Shown here: one piece after another, positions 31,260 through 40,928 of the stretch
Position numbering within the stretch: the first letter of the stretch is position 1
Layout of the letters: every line of letters starts with the position of its first letter
Assembly (NCBI RefSeq): GCF_016428875.1
Contig: NZ_JAELTO010000001.1
Coordinates: 1-64,000 of the forward strand
Direction of reading: 5' to 3'
DNA length: 64,000 bases
Source of the DNA: Xylophilus sp. ASV27
Lineage (GTDB): Bacteria; Pseudomonadota; Gammaproteobacteria; Burkholderiales; Burkholderiaceae_C
Position numbers and translations under genes: made by a program
Notes under the pieces: generated by a model
Seen by the model: only the letters and a program-made list of their open reading frames with translations
The model's database searches: none
Told to the model about the DNA's origin: nothing

Positions 31260-32168
31260 ATGGAACTCAAGGACATCGACCTCAACCTGCTGCTGGTGTT
31301 CGAGCGCATGCTGGTGGAAAAGCGCGTGTCGGCGGTGGCCGAATCGCTCGGCCTGTCGCAGCCGGCCATCAGCAATGCGCTGGCGCGGCTGCGCCGGTTG
31401 TTGGGCGACGAGCTGTTCCTGCGCACCGCGCGCGGCATGGAGCCCACCGCCTTCGCGCTGCAACTGGCCGAGCCGGTGGCCTGCGCCATGGGCACGCTGC
31501 ACAGCGCGCTGAACCAGCAGTCGGTCTTCGAGCCCGCCACCAGCACGCGCGGCTTCACCGTGGCCATGACCGACATCGGCGAGATCTACTTCACGCCGCT
31601 GCTGATGGAGGCCCTGTCACGCGCCGCGCCGGGCGTGACCATCAGCACCGTGCGCAACACGGCGGTCAACCTGCGCGACGAGATGGAAGCGGCGCGGGTG
31701 GACCTGGCCATCGGCCTCCTGCCGCAGCTCAAGGCCGGCATGTTCCAGCGCCGCCTGTTCCGCCAGCGCTACGTCTGCCTGTTCGGCCAGGGGCATCCGC
31801 TGGCCGCGCGCAAGAAGATCACGCAGAAGGACTTCAGCGCCGCCGAGCACCTGCTGGTCAAGGCCGCCGGCACCGGCCACGGCCAGGCCGACGAGCTGAT
31901 GGCCGCCCAGGGCATCGTGCGGCGCGTGCGGCTCACCGTGCCGCATTACGTGGCCATCGGCCACATCCTGCGCTCGACGCACATGGTGGCCACCGTGCCC
32001 GAGCGGCTGGCGCAGAGCCTGGCCGAGCCCTTCGGCCTGGTGTGGCGGCCGCACCCGGTGCCGCTGCCGCAGATCGGCATCAACGTGTTCTGGCATGCGC
32101 GCTTCCACCGCGACCCGGGCAACCAGTGGCTGCGGGGGCTGCTGGTGGAGCGGTTTTCGGAGGGATGA
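31260..32168 (+). CDS. LysR-family regulator (NahR/NagR/LinR-like)
   Basis: A 302-residue LysR protein: helix-turn-helix at residues 1-65 (DLNLLLVFERMLVEKRV, GLSQPAISNALARLRRLLGD), then a periplasmic-binding-like effector domain. The opening DLNLL and the phrase TPLLMEALSRAAPGV fit the NahR-like subgroup, which responds to salicylate, nitrotoluenes and related aromatics. It diverges from the oxygenase alpha gene and most likely activates it. A family-2 repeat starts within two bases of its stop. Confidence 0.9.
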   Translation: MELKDIDLNLLLVFERMLVEKRVSAVAESLGLSQPAISNALARLRRLLGDELFLRTARGMEPTAFALQLAEPVACAMGTLHSALNQQSVFEPATSTRGFTVAMTDIGEIYFTPLLMEALSRAAPGVTISTVRNTAVNLRDEMEAARVDLAIGLLPQLKAGMFQRRLFRQRYVCLFGQGHPLAARKKITQKDFSAAEHLLVKAAGTGHGQADELMAAQGIVRRVRLTVPHYVAIGHILRSTHMVATVPERLAQSLAEPFGLVWRPHPVPLPQIGINVFWHARFHRDPGNQWLRGLLVERFSEG

Positions 32169-32169
32169 C

Positions 32170-32262
32170 CACCCCAGGCTTCGCGCTCCGCGTCTTCGCC
32201 AACCCCCTTCGAGAGGGTACCGCCGGCGGCCTGGCAAAGCCAGTTCCGAGGCGGTTCACTTC
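32170..32262 (+). repeat. Multi-hairpin repeat family 2, copy a (diverged)
   Basis: Begins CACCCCAGGCTTCGCGCT directly after the LysR stop, continues GTCTTCGCC, a CCCCTTCGAGAGGG hairpin, then CTGGCAAAGCCAGTTCC. The same sequence of blocks occurs at 42936, 50363, 51702, 61367 and 61542. Confidence 0.7.
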
Positions 32263-32371
32263 GGCAGTTCCATGTTGCCGCAGACGGCATCAACTCATGG
32301 TGCGACCGAGCCCGCATTACGGCGTGGAAAAACTTGACTCAATCCAATTCACATTCAGTTGGGTCAAGGAA

Positions 32372-32668
32372 TCAGCGTCCGCCCGGCAACTGCGCCTGCA
32401 GGTGGCGCAACTGCTGCTCCAGCGCCTCGATGCGGTCGATGTAGCGCAGGCAGACCGATACCGCGTACAGGTCCAGGTCGAGGTCGCTGCGCAGCCGGCC
32501 GGCGGTGCGCACGGTGAGGGTGCTGTGGCTGCTGAAGGTCCAGTGCGTGGCTTCGGGCTCGCGCGGAACCAGGGCGCCGTAGCCTACCAGGTCGCGCACT
32601 TCGGCTTCGCTCAGGCCCGATGCCTGGGCCAGTTCTTCCAGCGATACGCTGGTGGTGTCGGCATTCAT
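32372..32668 (-). CDS. cbpM: CbpM chaperone modulator
   Basis: A 98-residue MerR-like protein that binds and inhibits the J-domain co-chaperone CbpA. SLEELAQASGLSEAEVRDLV is the helix-turn-helix part, and the C-terminal LRYIDRIEALEQQLRHLQ is the helix that contacts the J domain. The ATG overlaps the cbpA stop by 4 nt, the usual cbpA-cbpM arrangement. It is followed downstream by 110 bp with nothing recognisable and then a family-2 repeat. Confidence 0.9.
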   Translation of the reverse strand: MNADTTSVSLEELAQASGLSEAEVRDLVGYGALVPREPEATHWTFSSHSTLTVRTAGRLRSDLDLDLYAVSVCLRYIDRIEALEQQLRHLQAQLPGGR

Positions 32669-33642
32669 TGCGTGGTCTCCTGGGCAAAGTGGGCGCGGGG
32701 GTTGAAGCTGGAGGCCTTGGCCAGCTCGGCCATGAGTTGCTTCTCGCGTTCGCTGGGGTGGGGCGGAACGTCGATCTGCACGATGGCCAGGATGTCGCCG
32801 GCCACGCCGCCGGCGCGCGGCAGGCCGCGCTTGGCCAGGCGCAGCTTGCGGCCGGCGCGGGTGCCGGGCGGCACCGTCAGCAGCAGTGCGCCGCCGGGCG
32901 CGGGGATTTCCACCTCGGTGCCGAGCACCGCTTCCCAGGGGGTGAGCGGCAGGTCGAGGTACAGGTCGTGGCCGCTGGCGCGGAACAGCGGGTGCGGCTT
33001 GATCGTGACGTGCAGGTAGATGTCGCCGTCGCGCCCGCCGTTGCGGCCCTTGCCGCCGCGGCCGCGCAGGCGCAGCTTCTGGCCTTGCACCGCGCCGGGT
33101 GGCACGCGCACTTCGAGCGTGCGGGTGACTGGGCGCAGGCGGCCCTGGGCGTCGGGCTCGGGCACCGACAGGTCCATGTGCAGGGTGGTGCCGTGGAAGG
33201 CGTCCTCCAGGCTGACCGCCACCTCGGTGTCGAAGTCTTCACCGGGCACGGGCCGGTCCGGCCGCGCGCCAAAGCCGCCGCCGCGCGCCGCGCCCATCTG
33301 CGCGAACAGGTCGGACAGGTCGAGGTCGTCGAACGCGTGGGGGTCGAAGCCGGCGCCCTCGGCCCCGGGCGCGGCGCGCGCGCCGCCATAGTTCCAGCCC
33401 GGCGGCGGGCGGAATTCCTGGCCGGCCGGCTGCTGCCCCAGTGCGTCGTAGGCGGCGCGCTTCTCGGGGTCCTTCAGGGTGGCGTAGGCCTCGCCCACTT
33501 CCTTGAACTTCTCGCCGCTGGCGGCCTCGCCCGAGACGTCCGGGTGGTACTGGCGCGCGAGCTTGCGGTAGGCCTTCTTGATGTCGTCGGCGCTGGCGTC
33601 GCGCGCCACGCCCAGGGTCTGGTAGTAGTCCTTGTACTGCAT
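32665..33642 (-). CDS. cbpA: Curved DNA-binding protein CbpA (DnaJ-class co-chaperone)
   Basis: 325 residues: a J domain (1-70) with HPD at 33-35, a G/F-rich linker (about 75-135) without zinc fingers, and two C-terminal substrate-binding beta domains (DFDTEVAVSLEDAFHGTT onward). This is a type II J-protein that stimulates DnaK and binds curved DNA. The absence of CXXCXGXG repeats separates it from DnaJ. Operon with cbpM, which regulates it. GGAAAG lies upstream of ATG 33642. Confidence 0.94.
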   Translation of the reverse strand: MQYKDYYQTLGVARDASADDIKKAYRKLARQYHPDVSGEAASGEKFKEVGEAYATLKDPEKRAAYDALGQQPAGQEFRPPPGWNYGGARAAPGAEGAGFDPHAFDDLDLSDLFAQMGAARGGGFGARPDRPVPGEDFDTEVAVSLEDAFHGTTLHMDLSVPEPDAQGRLRPVTRTLEVRVPPGAVQGQKLRLRGRGGKGRNGGRDGDIYLHVTIKPHPLFRASGHDLYLDLPLTPWEAVLGTEVEIPAPGGALLLTVPPGTRAGRKLRLAKRGLPRAGGVAGDILAIVQIDVPPHPSEREKQLMAELAKASSFNPRAHFAQETTQ

Positions 33643-33764
33643 TGCGTGCTTTCCGCGGCCTGGAGCGGCCGCGCTTCACGATAGCGTATCCGGCGCGGCC
33701 GGGGCCCTACAAGCGTGCCTGCGCGGGTCGAAATCAGAAAAATTCGAGTGAAAATTGGATGAAT

Positions 33765-33804
33765 CCCATGTTCTACCTGGGTTTGTTGCTATGATTTAAG
33801 GAGC
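33765..33804 (+). repeat. Double-hairpin repeat family 1, degraded copy
   Basis: CCCATGTTCTACCTGGG followed by TTGTTGCTATGATTTAAGGAGC keeps the layout of the 45-bp family-1 repeat with several mismatches in both stems. It lies in the 192-bp gap between cbpA and ilvA. Confidence 0.45.
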
Positions 33805-33834
33805 ATTGAGGGCGAGCCGCCAGGCGCAGGCCCC

Positions 33835-35046
33835 TCACGCCATGTGCTCGGCCGGGCAGCCGTGCGCGCGCAGGGCCGCGACGATCTGCTCCACGTGCGC
33901 GGCGTCGCGCGTCTGCACCACGACTTCGACCTGCACCCGCTCCAGCGACAGTGCGGTGAACGCGCGCTGGTGCTGCAACTGGTCGATGTTGGCGCCGAGT
34001 TCGCCCAGCAGGCGGGCGACGTCGGCCAGCGCTCCGGGCACGTCGCGCACGTCCAGCCGCAGCCGCGCCAGCCGGCCCGAGCGCACCATGCCGCGTTCGA
34101 TGATGCCGGCCAGCACCAGCGGCTGGATGTTGCCGCCCGACAGCACCAGGCCCACGTGCCGGCCGGCGAACAGCGCGCGGTGGCGCAGCAGCGCGGCGAT
34201 GCCGACCGCGCCGGCGCCTTCGACCACCGTCTTTTCGATCTCCAGCAGCATCAGGATGGCCTGCTCGATGTCGTCCTCGGAGGCCAGCAGCACGTCGGCG
34301 ACGTGGGCCTGGATGACCGGCAGCGTCACCGCGCCCGGCGCTTTCACCGCGATGCCGTCGGCGATGGTGGCGTTGCCGCAGGCGCGTGCCTCGCCGCGCA
34401 GTGCGCCCCAGGCCGCGGGGAAGCGCTCGGTCTGCACGCCGTAGACCTTGCAGCCGGGCTTGAGCGCGGCGGCGGCCGCGGCGATGCCGGCGATCAGCCC
34501 GCCGCCGCCGATCGGCACCACCAGCGTGTCGATCTGCGGCTGCGCGGCGAGCATCTCCAGTGCCACGGTGCCCTGGCCGGCCGCGACGGCGGCGTCGTCG
34601 AAGGGGTGGATCACGGTCAGCCCGCGCTCGGCGGCCAGCGCCAGGCCGTGGGCGCGGGCGTCGTCGAAGGTCTCGCCGTGCAGCAGCACCGTGGCGCCGA
34701 AGCGGCGCGTGTTCTCGACCTTGACCGAGGGCGCGAAGCGCGGCATCACGATGGTCACCGGGATGCCCAGGCGCTGCGCGTGGTAGGCCACGCTCTGCGC
34801 ATGGTTGCCGGCCGACACCGCCAGCACGCCGGCCGCGCGCTCGGGCTCGCTCAGTTGCGCCAGCTTGTTGAGTGCGCCGCGCTCCTTGAAGGAGGCGGTG
34901 AACTGCAGGTTCTCGAACTTCAGGTATACGTCGCAGCCGAGCAGGGCCGAGAGGGTGCGCGAATGCAGGCAGGGCGTGTCCTGCACCTCGCCGCGCAGGC
35001 GGTCGGCGGCGGACTGGACGTCGGCAAAGGAAAAGGCCAGGGGCAT
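33835..35046 (-). CDS. ilvA: Threonine ammonia-lyase (short form with ACT domain)
   Basis: A PLP enzyme deaminating threonine to 2-oxobutanoate. 403 residues: the PLP Lys in TASFKERGALNKL near residue 54, SAGNHAQSVAYHA, the phosphate-binding GGGGLIAG near 180, and a single C-terminal ACT domain from about 330 (VRDVPGALADVARLLGELG). The single ACT and length fit the TdcB-like or short IlvA group rather than the 500-residue biosynthetic form with two ACT domains. It may serve either isoleucine supply or threonine breakdown. Stands alone; the next gene upstream is a LysR. Confidence 0.92.
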   Translation of the reverse strand: MPLAFSFADVQSAADRLRGEVQDTPCLHSRTLSALLGCDVYLKFENLQFTASFKERGALNKLAQLSEPERAAGVLAVSAGNHAQSVAYHAQRLGIPVTIVMPRFAPSVKVENTRRFGATVLLHGETFDDARAHGLALAAERGLTVIHPFDDAAVAAGQGTVALEMLAAQPQIDTLVVPIGGGGLIAGIAAAAAALKPGCKVYGVQTERFPAAWGALRGEARACGNATIADGIAVKAPGAVTLPVIQAHVADVLLASEDDIEQAILMLLEIEKTVVEGAGAVGIAALLRHRALFAGRHVGLVLSGGNIQPLVLAGIIERGMVRSGRLARLRLDVRDVPGALADVARLLGELGANIDQLQHQRAFTALSLERVQVEVVVQTRDAAHVEQIVAALRAHGCPAEHMA

Positions 35047-35122
35047 GGGTGGGTCCTTGTGAACTGCGCCGATTGTCTGCTGGCGCGGGGCCGCGTACTT
35101 CCGCGCGGTCGACGGGCAGTGT

Positions 35123-36046
35123 TCAGCGGGGCGGCCTGCTGCGCGGCTTGCGCGGCGCGGTGTAGCGAAGTGCGTCCACCAGGAGCGCGAAGGCCGATGA
35201 GACCTGGCGCCGGCTGGGGTAGTACAGATGGTAGCCAGGGAAGGTGGGGCACCAGTCCTCGAGCACCTGCACGAGCTGGCCCTGGGCGATCGGCTCCGCG
35301 GCCTGGTCCTCCAGCACGCACGCGAGCCCGAATCCCTCGCGGGCCGCCGTCAGCACCATCGACATGTCGTTGAACACCAGCGGGCCATCGACCCGGACGT
35401 TGAGCCTGCGCCCGTTCTTGGCGAATTCCCAGGGATAGAGCCCGCCGGCGGTGGGCAGGCGCACGTTGATGCAAGGATGCTGCGCAAGCGCGTGGGGTGT
35501 GCGCGGCGCCGGGTGCGACAGGAAGTAGCCAGGCGCGCCCACCACGATCATGCGCAGATCGGGGCCGATGCGCACGGCCACCATGTCCTTGTCGACTTCT
35601 TCGCCCAGGCGGATGCCGGCATCGAAGCGATCGGCCACGATGTCGGTCAGTGCGGCATCGACCGAGAGTTCGATCTTCAGCTCCGGATAGTCGGGCAGCA
35701 GCCGGGCAATGGCCGGCCACAGCACCGTGCTGGCGGCATGCGGACTGGCGGTGAGCCTGACGGTGCCCGCGGGCCGCGCGCGCAACCGGCCCAGGGCCGT
35801 GAGCTGGGCCTCGATGCCGGCCAGCGCCGGCCCCAGCGTATCGAGCAACTGCTGGCCGGCTTCGGTCGGCGCAACCCTGCGGGTGGTCCGGCTGAGCAGG
35901 GGCAGGCCCAGCCTGGCCTCCAGCCGGCGCACCGTCTGGCTCAACGAGGACTGCGAGGTGTTCAGCCTGGCAGCGGCGCGGGTGAAGCTGCGCTCCTCGG
36001 CCACCGCCAGGAACACCGCCAGGTCGCTCAGGTCCTCTCGCCTCAT
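35123..36046 (-). CDS. LysR-family regulator adjacent to aldo/keto reductases
   Basis: 307 residues: helix-turn-helix (FTRAAARLNTSQSSLSQTVR) and the effector domain typical of the large LysR group that sits next to oxidoreductases (VDAALTDIVADRFDAGIRLG, PCINVRLPTAGGLYPWEF). It diverges from the aldo/keto reductase at 36145 across 98 bp containing ATGC-N8-GCAT (36070-36085), and probably controls that gene and the next one. Confidence 0.9.
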   Translation of the reverse strand: MRREDLSDLAVFLAVAEERSFTRAAARLNTSQSSLSQTVRRLEARLGLPLLSRTTRRVAPTEAGQQLLDTLGPALAGIEAQLTALGRLRARPAGTVRLTASPHAASTVLWPAIARLLPDYPELKIELSVDAALTDIVADRFDAGIRLGEEVDKDMVAVRIGPDLRMIVVGAPGYFLSHPAPRTPHALAQHPCINVRLPTAGGLYPWEFAKNGRRLNVRVDGPLVFNDMSMVLTAAREGFGLACVLEDQAAEPIAQGQLVQVLEDWCPTFPGYHLYYPSRRQVSSAFALLVDALRYTAPRKPRSRPPR

Positions 36047-36102
36047 TCATCATCCTGGAATATGGATTCATGCATTATTTAGCATCTTATCGCTGGTAAT
36101 GA

Positions 36103-37140
<1,038 letters not shown>

Positions 37141-37177
37141 TCCGGCCCCGTCACCCCAACTTTCAGGAGTCTTCATC

Positions 37178-38074
37178 ATGGCAGGCGCCAGTACTTTTCT
37201 CGCTTTGAACAATGGCGTTCGGATGCCCGCATTGGGCCTGGGCGTGTACCAGAGCAGCCCGGAGCAGACCGTGAACGCGGTGGCCACCGCTCTGGCCTGC
37301 GGCTATCGGCTGATCGACACCGCGGCCGCCTACGGCAACGAGGCCCAGGTGGGCGAGGCCGTGCGCCGGAGCGGCATCGACCGCGCGGAGATTTTCGTCA
37401 CGAGCAAGGCCTGGATCAGTGACTACGGCTACGACGCCACCCTGCATGCCTTCGACCGCAGCCTGCGCAAGCTGGGCCTGGATTCGCTCGATCTGTACCT
37501 GCTGCATTGGCCGATGCCCACCGACTTCGACGCCACCGTGGGTGCCTGGAAGGCCGCCGAGAAGCTGCTGGCGGACGGCCGGGTGCGCGCCATCGGCGTG
37601 AGCAACTTCAGCCCGAAGCACCTGGACGATCTCATCGCGCGCTCGGAAGTGGTGCCCGCGGTCAACCAGGTCGAACTGCACCCGTTCTTTGTTCAGGAGG
37701 CGGTTCGTGCGGCGGACCAGCGGCTCGGTATCGTGACCCAGGCCTGGTCGCCCATCGGCGGCGTCAATCGCTACCGGGATGCGGCGGGCGGCGAAGAGCA
37801 GGACCCGCTGGCCCATCCGGTGGTCGCCGCGCTGGCTGCCCGGTACGGCAAGACGCCCGCGCAGATCGTGCTGCGCTGGCATCTGGAGCTGGGCCTCTCG
37901 GCCATCCCGAAGTCGGTCAGGCCGGCGCGCATTGCCGAGAACATCGGCATCTTCGATTTCTCGCTGACGCGCGACGAAGTGCGCGCGATCTCCGCACTGG
38001 ATACCGGCGCGCGCGGCGGCCCCGATCCCGAGCAGGTGAATACGCGCTTGTTCAGCTTCAGAATCGAGGACTGA
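37178..38074 (+). CDS. Aldo/keto reductase (2,5-diketo-gluconate reductase-like)
   Basis: 298 residues, AKR5-like. Tetrad in LIDTAAAYGNE (Asp, Tyr), VTSKAWISD (Lys) and LLHWPMP (His); the NADPH phosphate contact is in AIPKSVRPARI. ATG 37178 has AGGAG 8 nt upstream. The two neighbouring reductases are only distantly alike, so this is not a recent duplication. The substrate is unknown; plausible targets are small aldehydes or keto sugars. Confidence 0.91.
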   Translation: MAGASTFLALNNGVRMPALGLGVYQSSPEQTVNAVATALACGYRLIDTAAAYGNEAQVGEAVRRSGIDRAEIFVTSKAWISDYGYDATLHAFDRSLRKLGLDSLDLYLLHWPMPTDFDATVGAWKAAEKLLADGRVRAIGVSNFSPKHLDDLIARSEVVPAVNQVELHPFFVQEAVRAADQRLGIVTQAWSPIGGVNRYRDAAGGEEQDPLAHPVVAALAARYGKTPAQIVLRWHLELGLSAIPKSVRPARIAENIGIFDFSLTRDEVRAISALDTGARGGPDPEQVNTRLFSFRIED

Positions 38075-38107
38075 CGCGGCCTCGCCGGGGGAGCGCCGGC
38101 ATCCAAG

Positions 38108-38128
38108 AAAAAGGGGCCCGAAGGCCCC
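38108..38128 (-). terminator. Rho-independent terminator of bfr
   Basis: On the minus strand GGGGCC-TTCG-GGCCCC is followed directly by TTTTT, a classic GC stem with a UUCG tetraloop and U run. It lies 37 nt after the bfr stop. On the plus strand the hairpin also sits after the aldo/keto reductase but lacks a T run. Confidence 0.9.
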
Positions 38129-38164
38129 GCTCTGCATCATCGTGGGACGAGTCCCGCCGCGTGC

Positions 38165-38641
38165 CTATTCGATCTCCCCCATCTGCGACTGCAGGTAGTT
38201 CTGGATGCCGACCTTGCCGGACAGCTCGATCTGGGTTTCGAGGAAGTCGATGTGCTCCTCGGTGTCGTCCAGGATCTTCTGCAGCAGATCGCGCGAGACG
38301 TAGTCGCGCACGCTCTCGCAGTGGGCCATGCCGGCCTTGATGGTGGCCTGGGCGCCATACTCCAGGCCCAGGTCGGCGCGCAGGATCTCGGGCACGTCCT
38401 CGCCGATGGTGAGCTTGCCCAGGTCCTGCAGGTTGGGCAGGCCGTCGAGCATGAAGATGCGGTCCATGAGCCAGTCGGCGTGCTTCATCTCGCCGATGGA
38501 TTCCGAATACTCTTTCTTGGCCAGCTTGTCCAGGCCCCAGTGCTTGAGCATCCGGTAGTGCAGGAAGTACTGGTTGATGGCCGTCAGTTCGTTCTTGAGC
38601 TGGGCCTGCAGATGCTGGATGACCTGTGCATCGCCTTTCAT
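38165..38641 (-). CDS. bfr: Bacterioferritin
   Basis: A 24-meric haem-containing iron store of 158 residues. The ferroxidase ligands are at the canonical positions: Glu18 (KNELTAINQY), Glu51 and His54 (GEMKHADWLMDR), with His and Glu in DDTEEHIDF. The haem ligand Met52 is also present, so this is Bfr rather than ferritin. ATG 38641 lies behind AAGAGGAAG. It ends with a strong terminator at 38108-38128. No bacterioferritin-associated ferredoxin gene is in the window. Confidence 0.96.
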   Translation of the reverse strand: MKGDAQVIQHLQAQLKNELTAINQYFLHYRMLKHWGLDKLAKKEYSESIGEMKHADWLMDRIFMLDGLPNLQDLGKLTIGEDVPEILRADLGLEYGAQATIKAGMAHCESVRDYVSRDLLQKILDDTEEHIDFLETQIELSGKVGIQNYLQSQMGEIE

Positions 38642-38949
38642 GTTCTTCCTCTTGTGTAGTGTCTGGATTGGCGGGATTGTGAGGGCTGTCCCTGGGCACC
38701 ACAAGGCAATCCCATGCGCGGGCAGTGTGGCTGCGGGTGAGGTTGATAGGCGTTATCGCCTGGAAAGACTGTTTCAATAAGTCAGGCCCACGCATTGCAC
38801 GCCTCGGGGCAGCCCCGCGCAGGCGGCACCACGGCCCTTCGTCCATCACGGGCTTGCGGCGGGGCATCGCCGCAGCACTGCTTCACGTTGGCCAGGCGCC
38901 GGTGTGGCCAGAGGGTGAATGGCAGGCTTACCTGTTCGACGCAGCAATG
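38642..38949. other. Intergenic region, bfr promoter side
   Basis: 308 bases between bfr and the TRAP binding protein, both on the minus strand. The part next to bfr must hold its promoter, but I see no clear Fur box. The remainder (about 38760-38949) is GC-rich with short inverted repeats and no supported ORF. I see no copy of either dispersed repeat family. Confidence 0.5.
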
Positions 38950-39960
38950 TCAGCGCATCTTCGCCAGCTCCGCGCCCAGTCTCTGCATCCAGTCGCCGCC
39001 GATGATGCCGGCGTACTTGTCCACGACCGGCTGCAGCTTCTCGGCCAGGCGCTGCTTCTCGGCGGGAGTGACCTCGTTGACCTGCATGCCGTCCTTCTTG
39101 AGCTTGTCCAGCAGCGAGCCGTTGAGCTGGCGGCTGACGCCGCGCTCGTACAGGGCGGCCTCGCGGGCCGCGTCGGCCACCAGCTTGCGCTCCTCGCCGT
39201 TGAGCTTGTCCCAGGTCTTGCGGGAGGCCAGCAAGGCCACCGCGTTGTAGGCGTGTCCGGTCAGGCTCAGGTACTTCTGCACCTCCTGGAAGCGGTTGGA
39301 GTTGATGGCCGCCAGGCTGTTCTCGTGGCCGTCGATGGCCTTGGTCTCCATCGCGGTGTAGACCTCGTTGATGGTCATCGGCACCGCGTTGGCGCCCAGC
39401 GCGTTGAACATGTCCACGTAGAAAGCCGAGGGCTGGACGCGGATCTTCAGGCCCTTGAAGTCTTCCCACTTCGCCACCGGGTGGCGGCTGTTGGTGGTAT
39501 GGCGAAAGCCCTGCTCCATGTAGGCCAGCCCGACCAGACCCTTGGGCGGGAGCAGGCCGAACAACTGCTGGCCGATCGCGCCGTCGAGCACCGCGTCGGC
39601 CTCGGAGGTGGTGCGGAACAGGTAGGGCATGTCGAACAGCGAATACTCCTTGACCATGCCGACCAGCGTGGTGGTGGTCGCGACCGAGAAGTCCTGCACG
39701 CCGCCCTGCAGCGCCGCCTGCATCTGCATCTCGTTGCCGAGCGCGGCGGAGCCGTAGACCCGCACCTTGATCCGGCCGCCGCTTTTGGCCTGCAGCAGCT
39801 CGGCGAACTTGCGGGCGCCCTGGGTGATGGGGTGGTCGTCGGGCAGGGTGGTGCCGACCTTGAAGTTGTACTCGCGCACCTCGGCGGCGGCCGGGCCTGC
39901 GGCCAGCAGGGTGCCGGCCAGCGCGGCGGCCAGGGGAATCAGGGCGAAACGTCGTTGCAT
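38950..39960 (-). CDS. TRAP transporter solute-binding protein (DctP family), copy 1
   Basis: A periplasmic binding protein of 336 residues with a signal peptide (LAAGPAAAEV at about residues 19-28). DctP landmarks: GGRIKVRVYGSAALGN, MPYLFRTTSEAD, and WEDFKGLKIRV with NALGANAVPM. It is clearly paralogous to the protein at 40925-41938. Its ATG overlaps the end of the amidohydrolase gene by 22 nt. Last gene of the six-gene TRAP/amidohydrolase operon read from 44895. Likely ligand class: carboxylates. Confidence 0.93.
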   Translation of the reverse strand: MQRRFALIPLAAALAGTLLAAGPAAAEVREYNFKVGTTLPDDHPITQGARKFAELLQAKSGGRIKVRVYGSAALGNEMQMQAALQGGVQDFSVATTTTLVGMVKEYSLFDMPYLFRTTSEADAVLDGAIGQQLFGLLPPKGLVGLAYMEQGFRHTTNSRHPVAKWEDFKGLKIRVQPSAFYVDMFNALGANAVPMTINEVYTAMETKAIDGHENSLAAINSNRFQEVQKYLSLTGHAYNAVALLASRKTWDKLNGEERKLVADAAREAALYERGVSRQLNGSLLDKLKKDGMQVNEVTPAEKQRLAEKLQPVVDKYAGIIGGDWMQRLGAELAKMR

Positions 39961-40928
39961 GGTGTGTCTCCGGTGTCGTTGGGAAGATCGTCAGGAAGCG
40001 CGATGCGGTAGAACGCCAGCGCATTGCGCCGGAAGAAGGCGTCGCGCTGGCTGGGCGTGAAGGGCGCGAGGATGTCCTGCATGGCGGCCACCAGCGTGTC
40101 GTAGCCGATGCGCAGCCCGGCCACGGGAAAGTTGCTGGCGAACATGCAGCGCTCCATGCCGAAGATGCGGATCGTGTCCAGCACCACCTCGCGGTTGGAC
40201 GCCACGGTCCAGGGCGCGTCGCGCAGGCCCAGCTCCGACACCTTGACGTGGACGTTGGACTCGCGCGCCAGCGCCTCCATGGCGCGGCGCCAGGCCGCCA
40301 GGCCCGCGGCGCTGCGGTCCCAGGGAAAGCCCGTGTGGTTGAGCACCACCGGCGTGCGCGGGAACAGGCGTGCCACGCCGGCAGCCTCCTCCAGGTGCCA
40401 CCAGGGCACGCGCAGGTCCCAGGACAGGCCATGGCGCTCCAGCAGCGCGTAGCCGCGCAGCCAGGCCTCGTCGTGCATCGAGCCTTCGCCGCGCGGGCGC
40501 GGCGCGTCGGGCGTGGCGGCGGTGGCCGGCTTGCTGCGGATGCCGCGCACCAGCGGGAACGCGGCCTGGGCCGCCAGTATCTCGGCGCAGTCGGGCCGGT
40601 GGAACCAGGCGTGGGCCACCACCGCGTTGGGAAATCCGTGGCGGGCCTGCACCTCGTGCAGCCAGGCGGTCTCGCCCAGTTGCTCGTCGCGGGCGCGTTC
40701 GGCTTCCACGTGCACCGTGGCCAGCACCCGCTGGCGCGCGGTGTCGGCCCGGTAGCCGGCGGGCAGGTAGTCGCGCCGCAGCGGAGCGTAGTCCCCAAGG
40801 AAGAAGCCGGGCTCGACCGCCTCCTGCAGCCAGGGGTAGCGGTACCGCCCCAAATCCCACAGGTGGTGGTGCGCGTCCACCAGCGGCGGGGGCGGCGGCA
40901 GTCCGGCCGCGCCGGCCGCCGGGCTCAT
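39939..40928 (-). CDS. Amidohydrolase-2 family metal-dependent hydrolase, copy 1
   Basis: A 329-residue TIM-barrel protein of the amidohydrolase_2 (COG3618) group, which includes lactonases and decarboxylases. The metal-binding motif is VDAHHHLWDLGRY near residue 17, with PVVLNHTGFPWDRS and MFASNFPV in the barrel. It overlaps the TRAP binding-protein genes on both sides (4 nt upstream, 22 nt downstream), so translation is tightly coupled. It probably hydrolyses the compound imported by the TRAP system or its first product; inference from context. Confidence 0.9.
   Translation of the reverse strand: MSPAAGAAGLPPPPPLVDAHHHLWDLGRYRYPWLQEAVEPGFFLGDYAPLRRDYLPAGYRADTARQRVLATVHVEAERARDEQLGETAWLHEVQARHGFPNAVVAHAWFHRPDCAEILAAQAAFPLVRGIRSKPATAATPDAPRPRGEGSMHDEAWLRGYALLERHGLSWDLRVPWWHLEEAAGVARLFPRTPVVLNHTGFPWDRSAAGLAAWRRAMEALARESNVHVKVSELGLRDAPWTVASNREVVLDTIRIFGMERCMFASNFPVAGLRIGYDTLVAAMQDILAPFTPSQRDAFFRRNALAFYRIALPDDLPNDTGDTPCNDVSP

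Noticed and set aside
36070-36085. ATGC-N8-GCAT as LysR operator between the regulator and aldo/keto reductase
   Set aside because: Short arms in AT-rich sequence could arise by chance; kept only as a note in the LysR entry.
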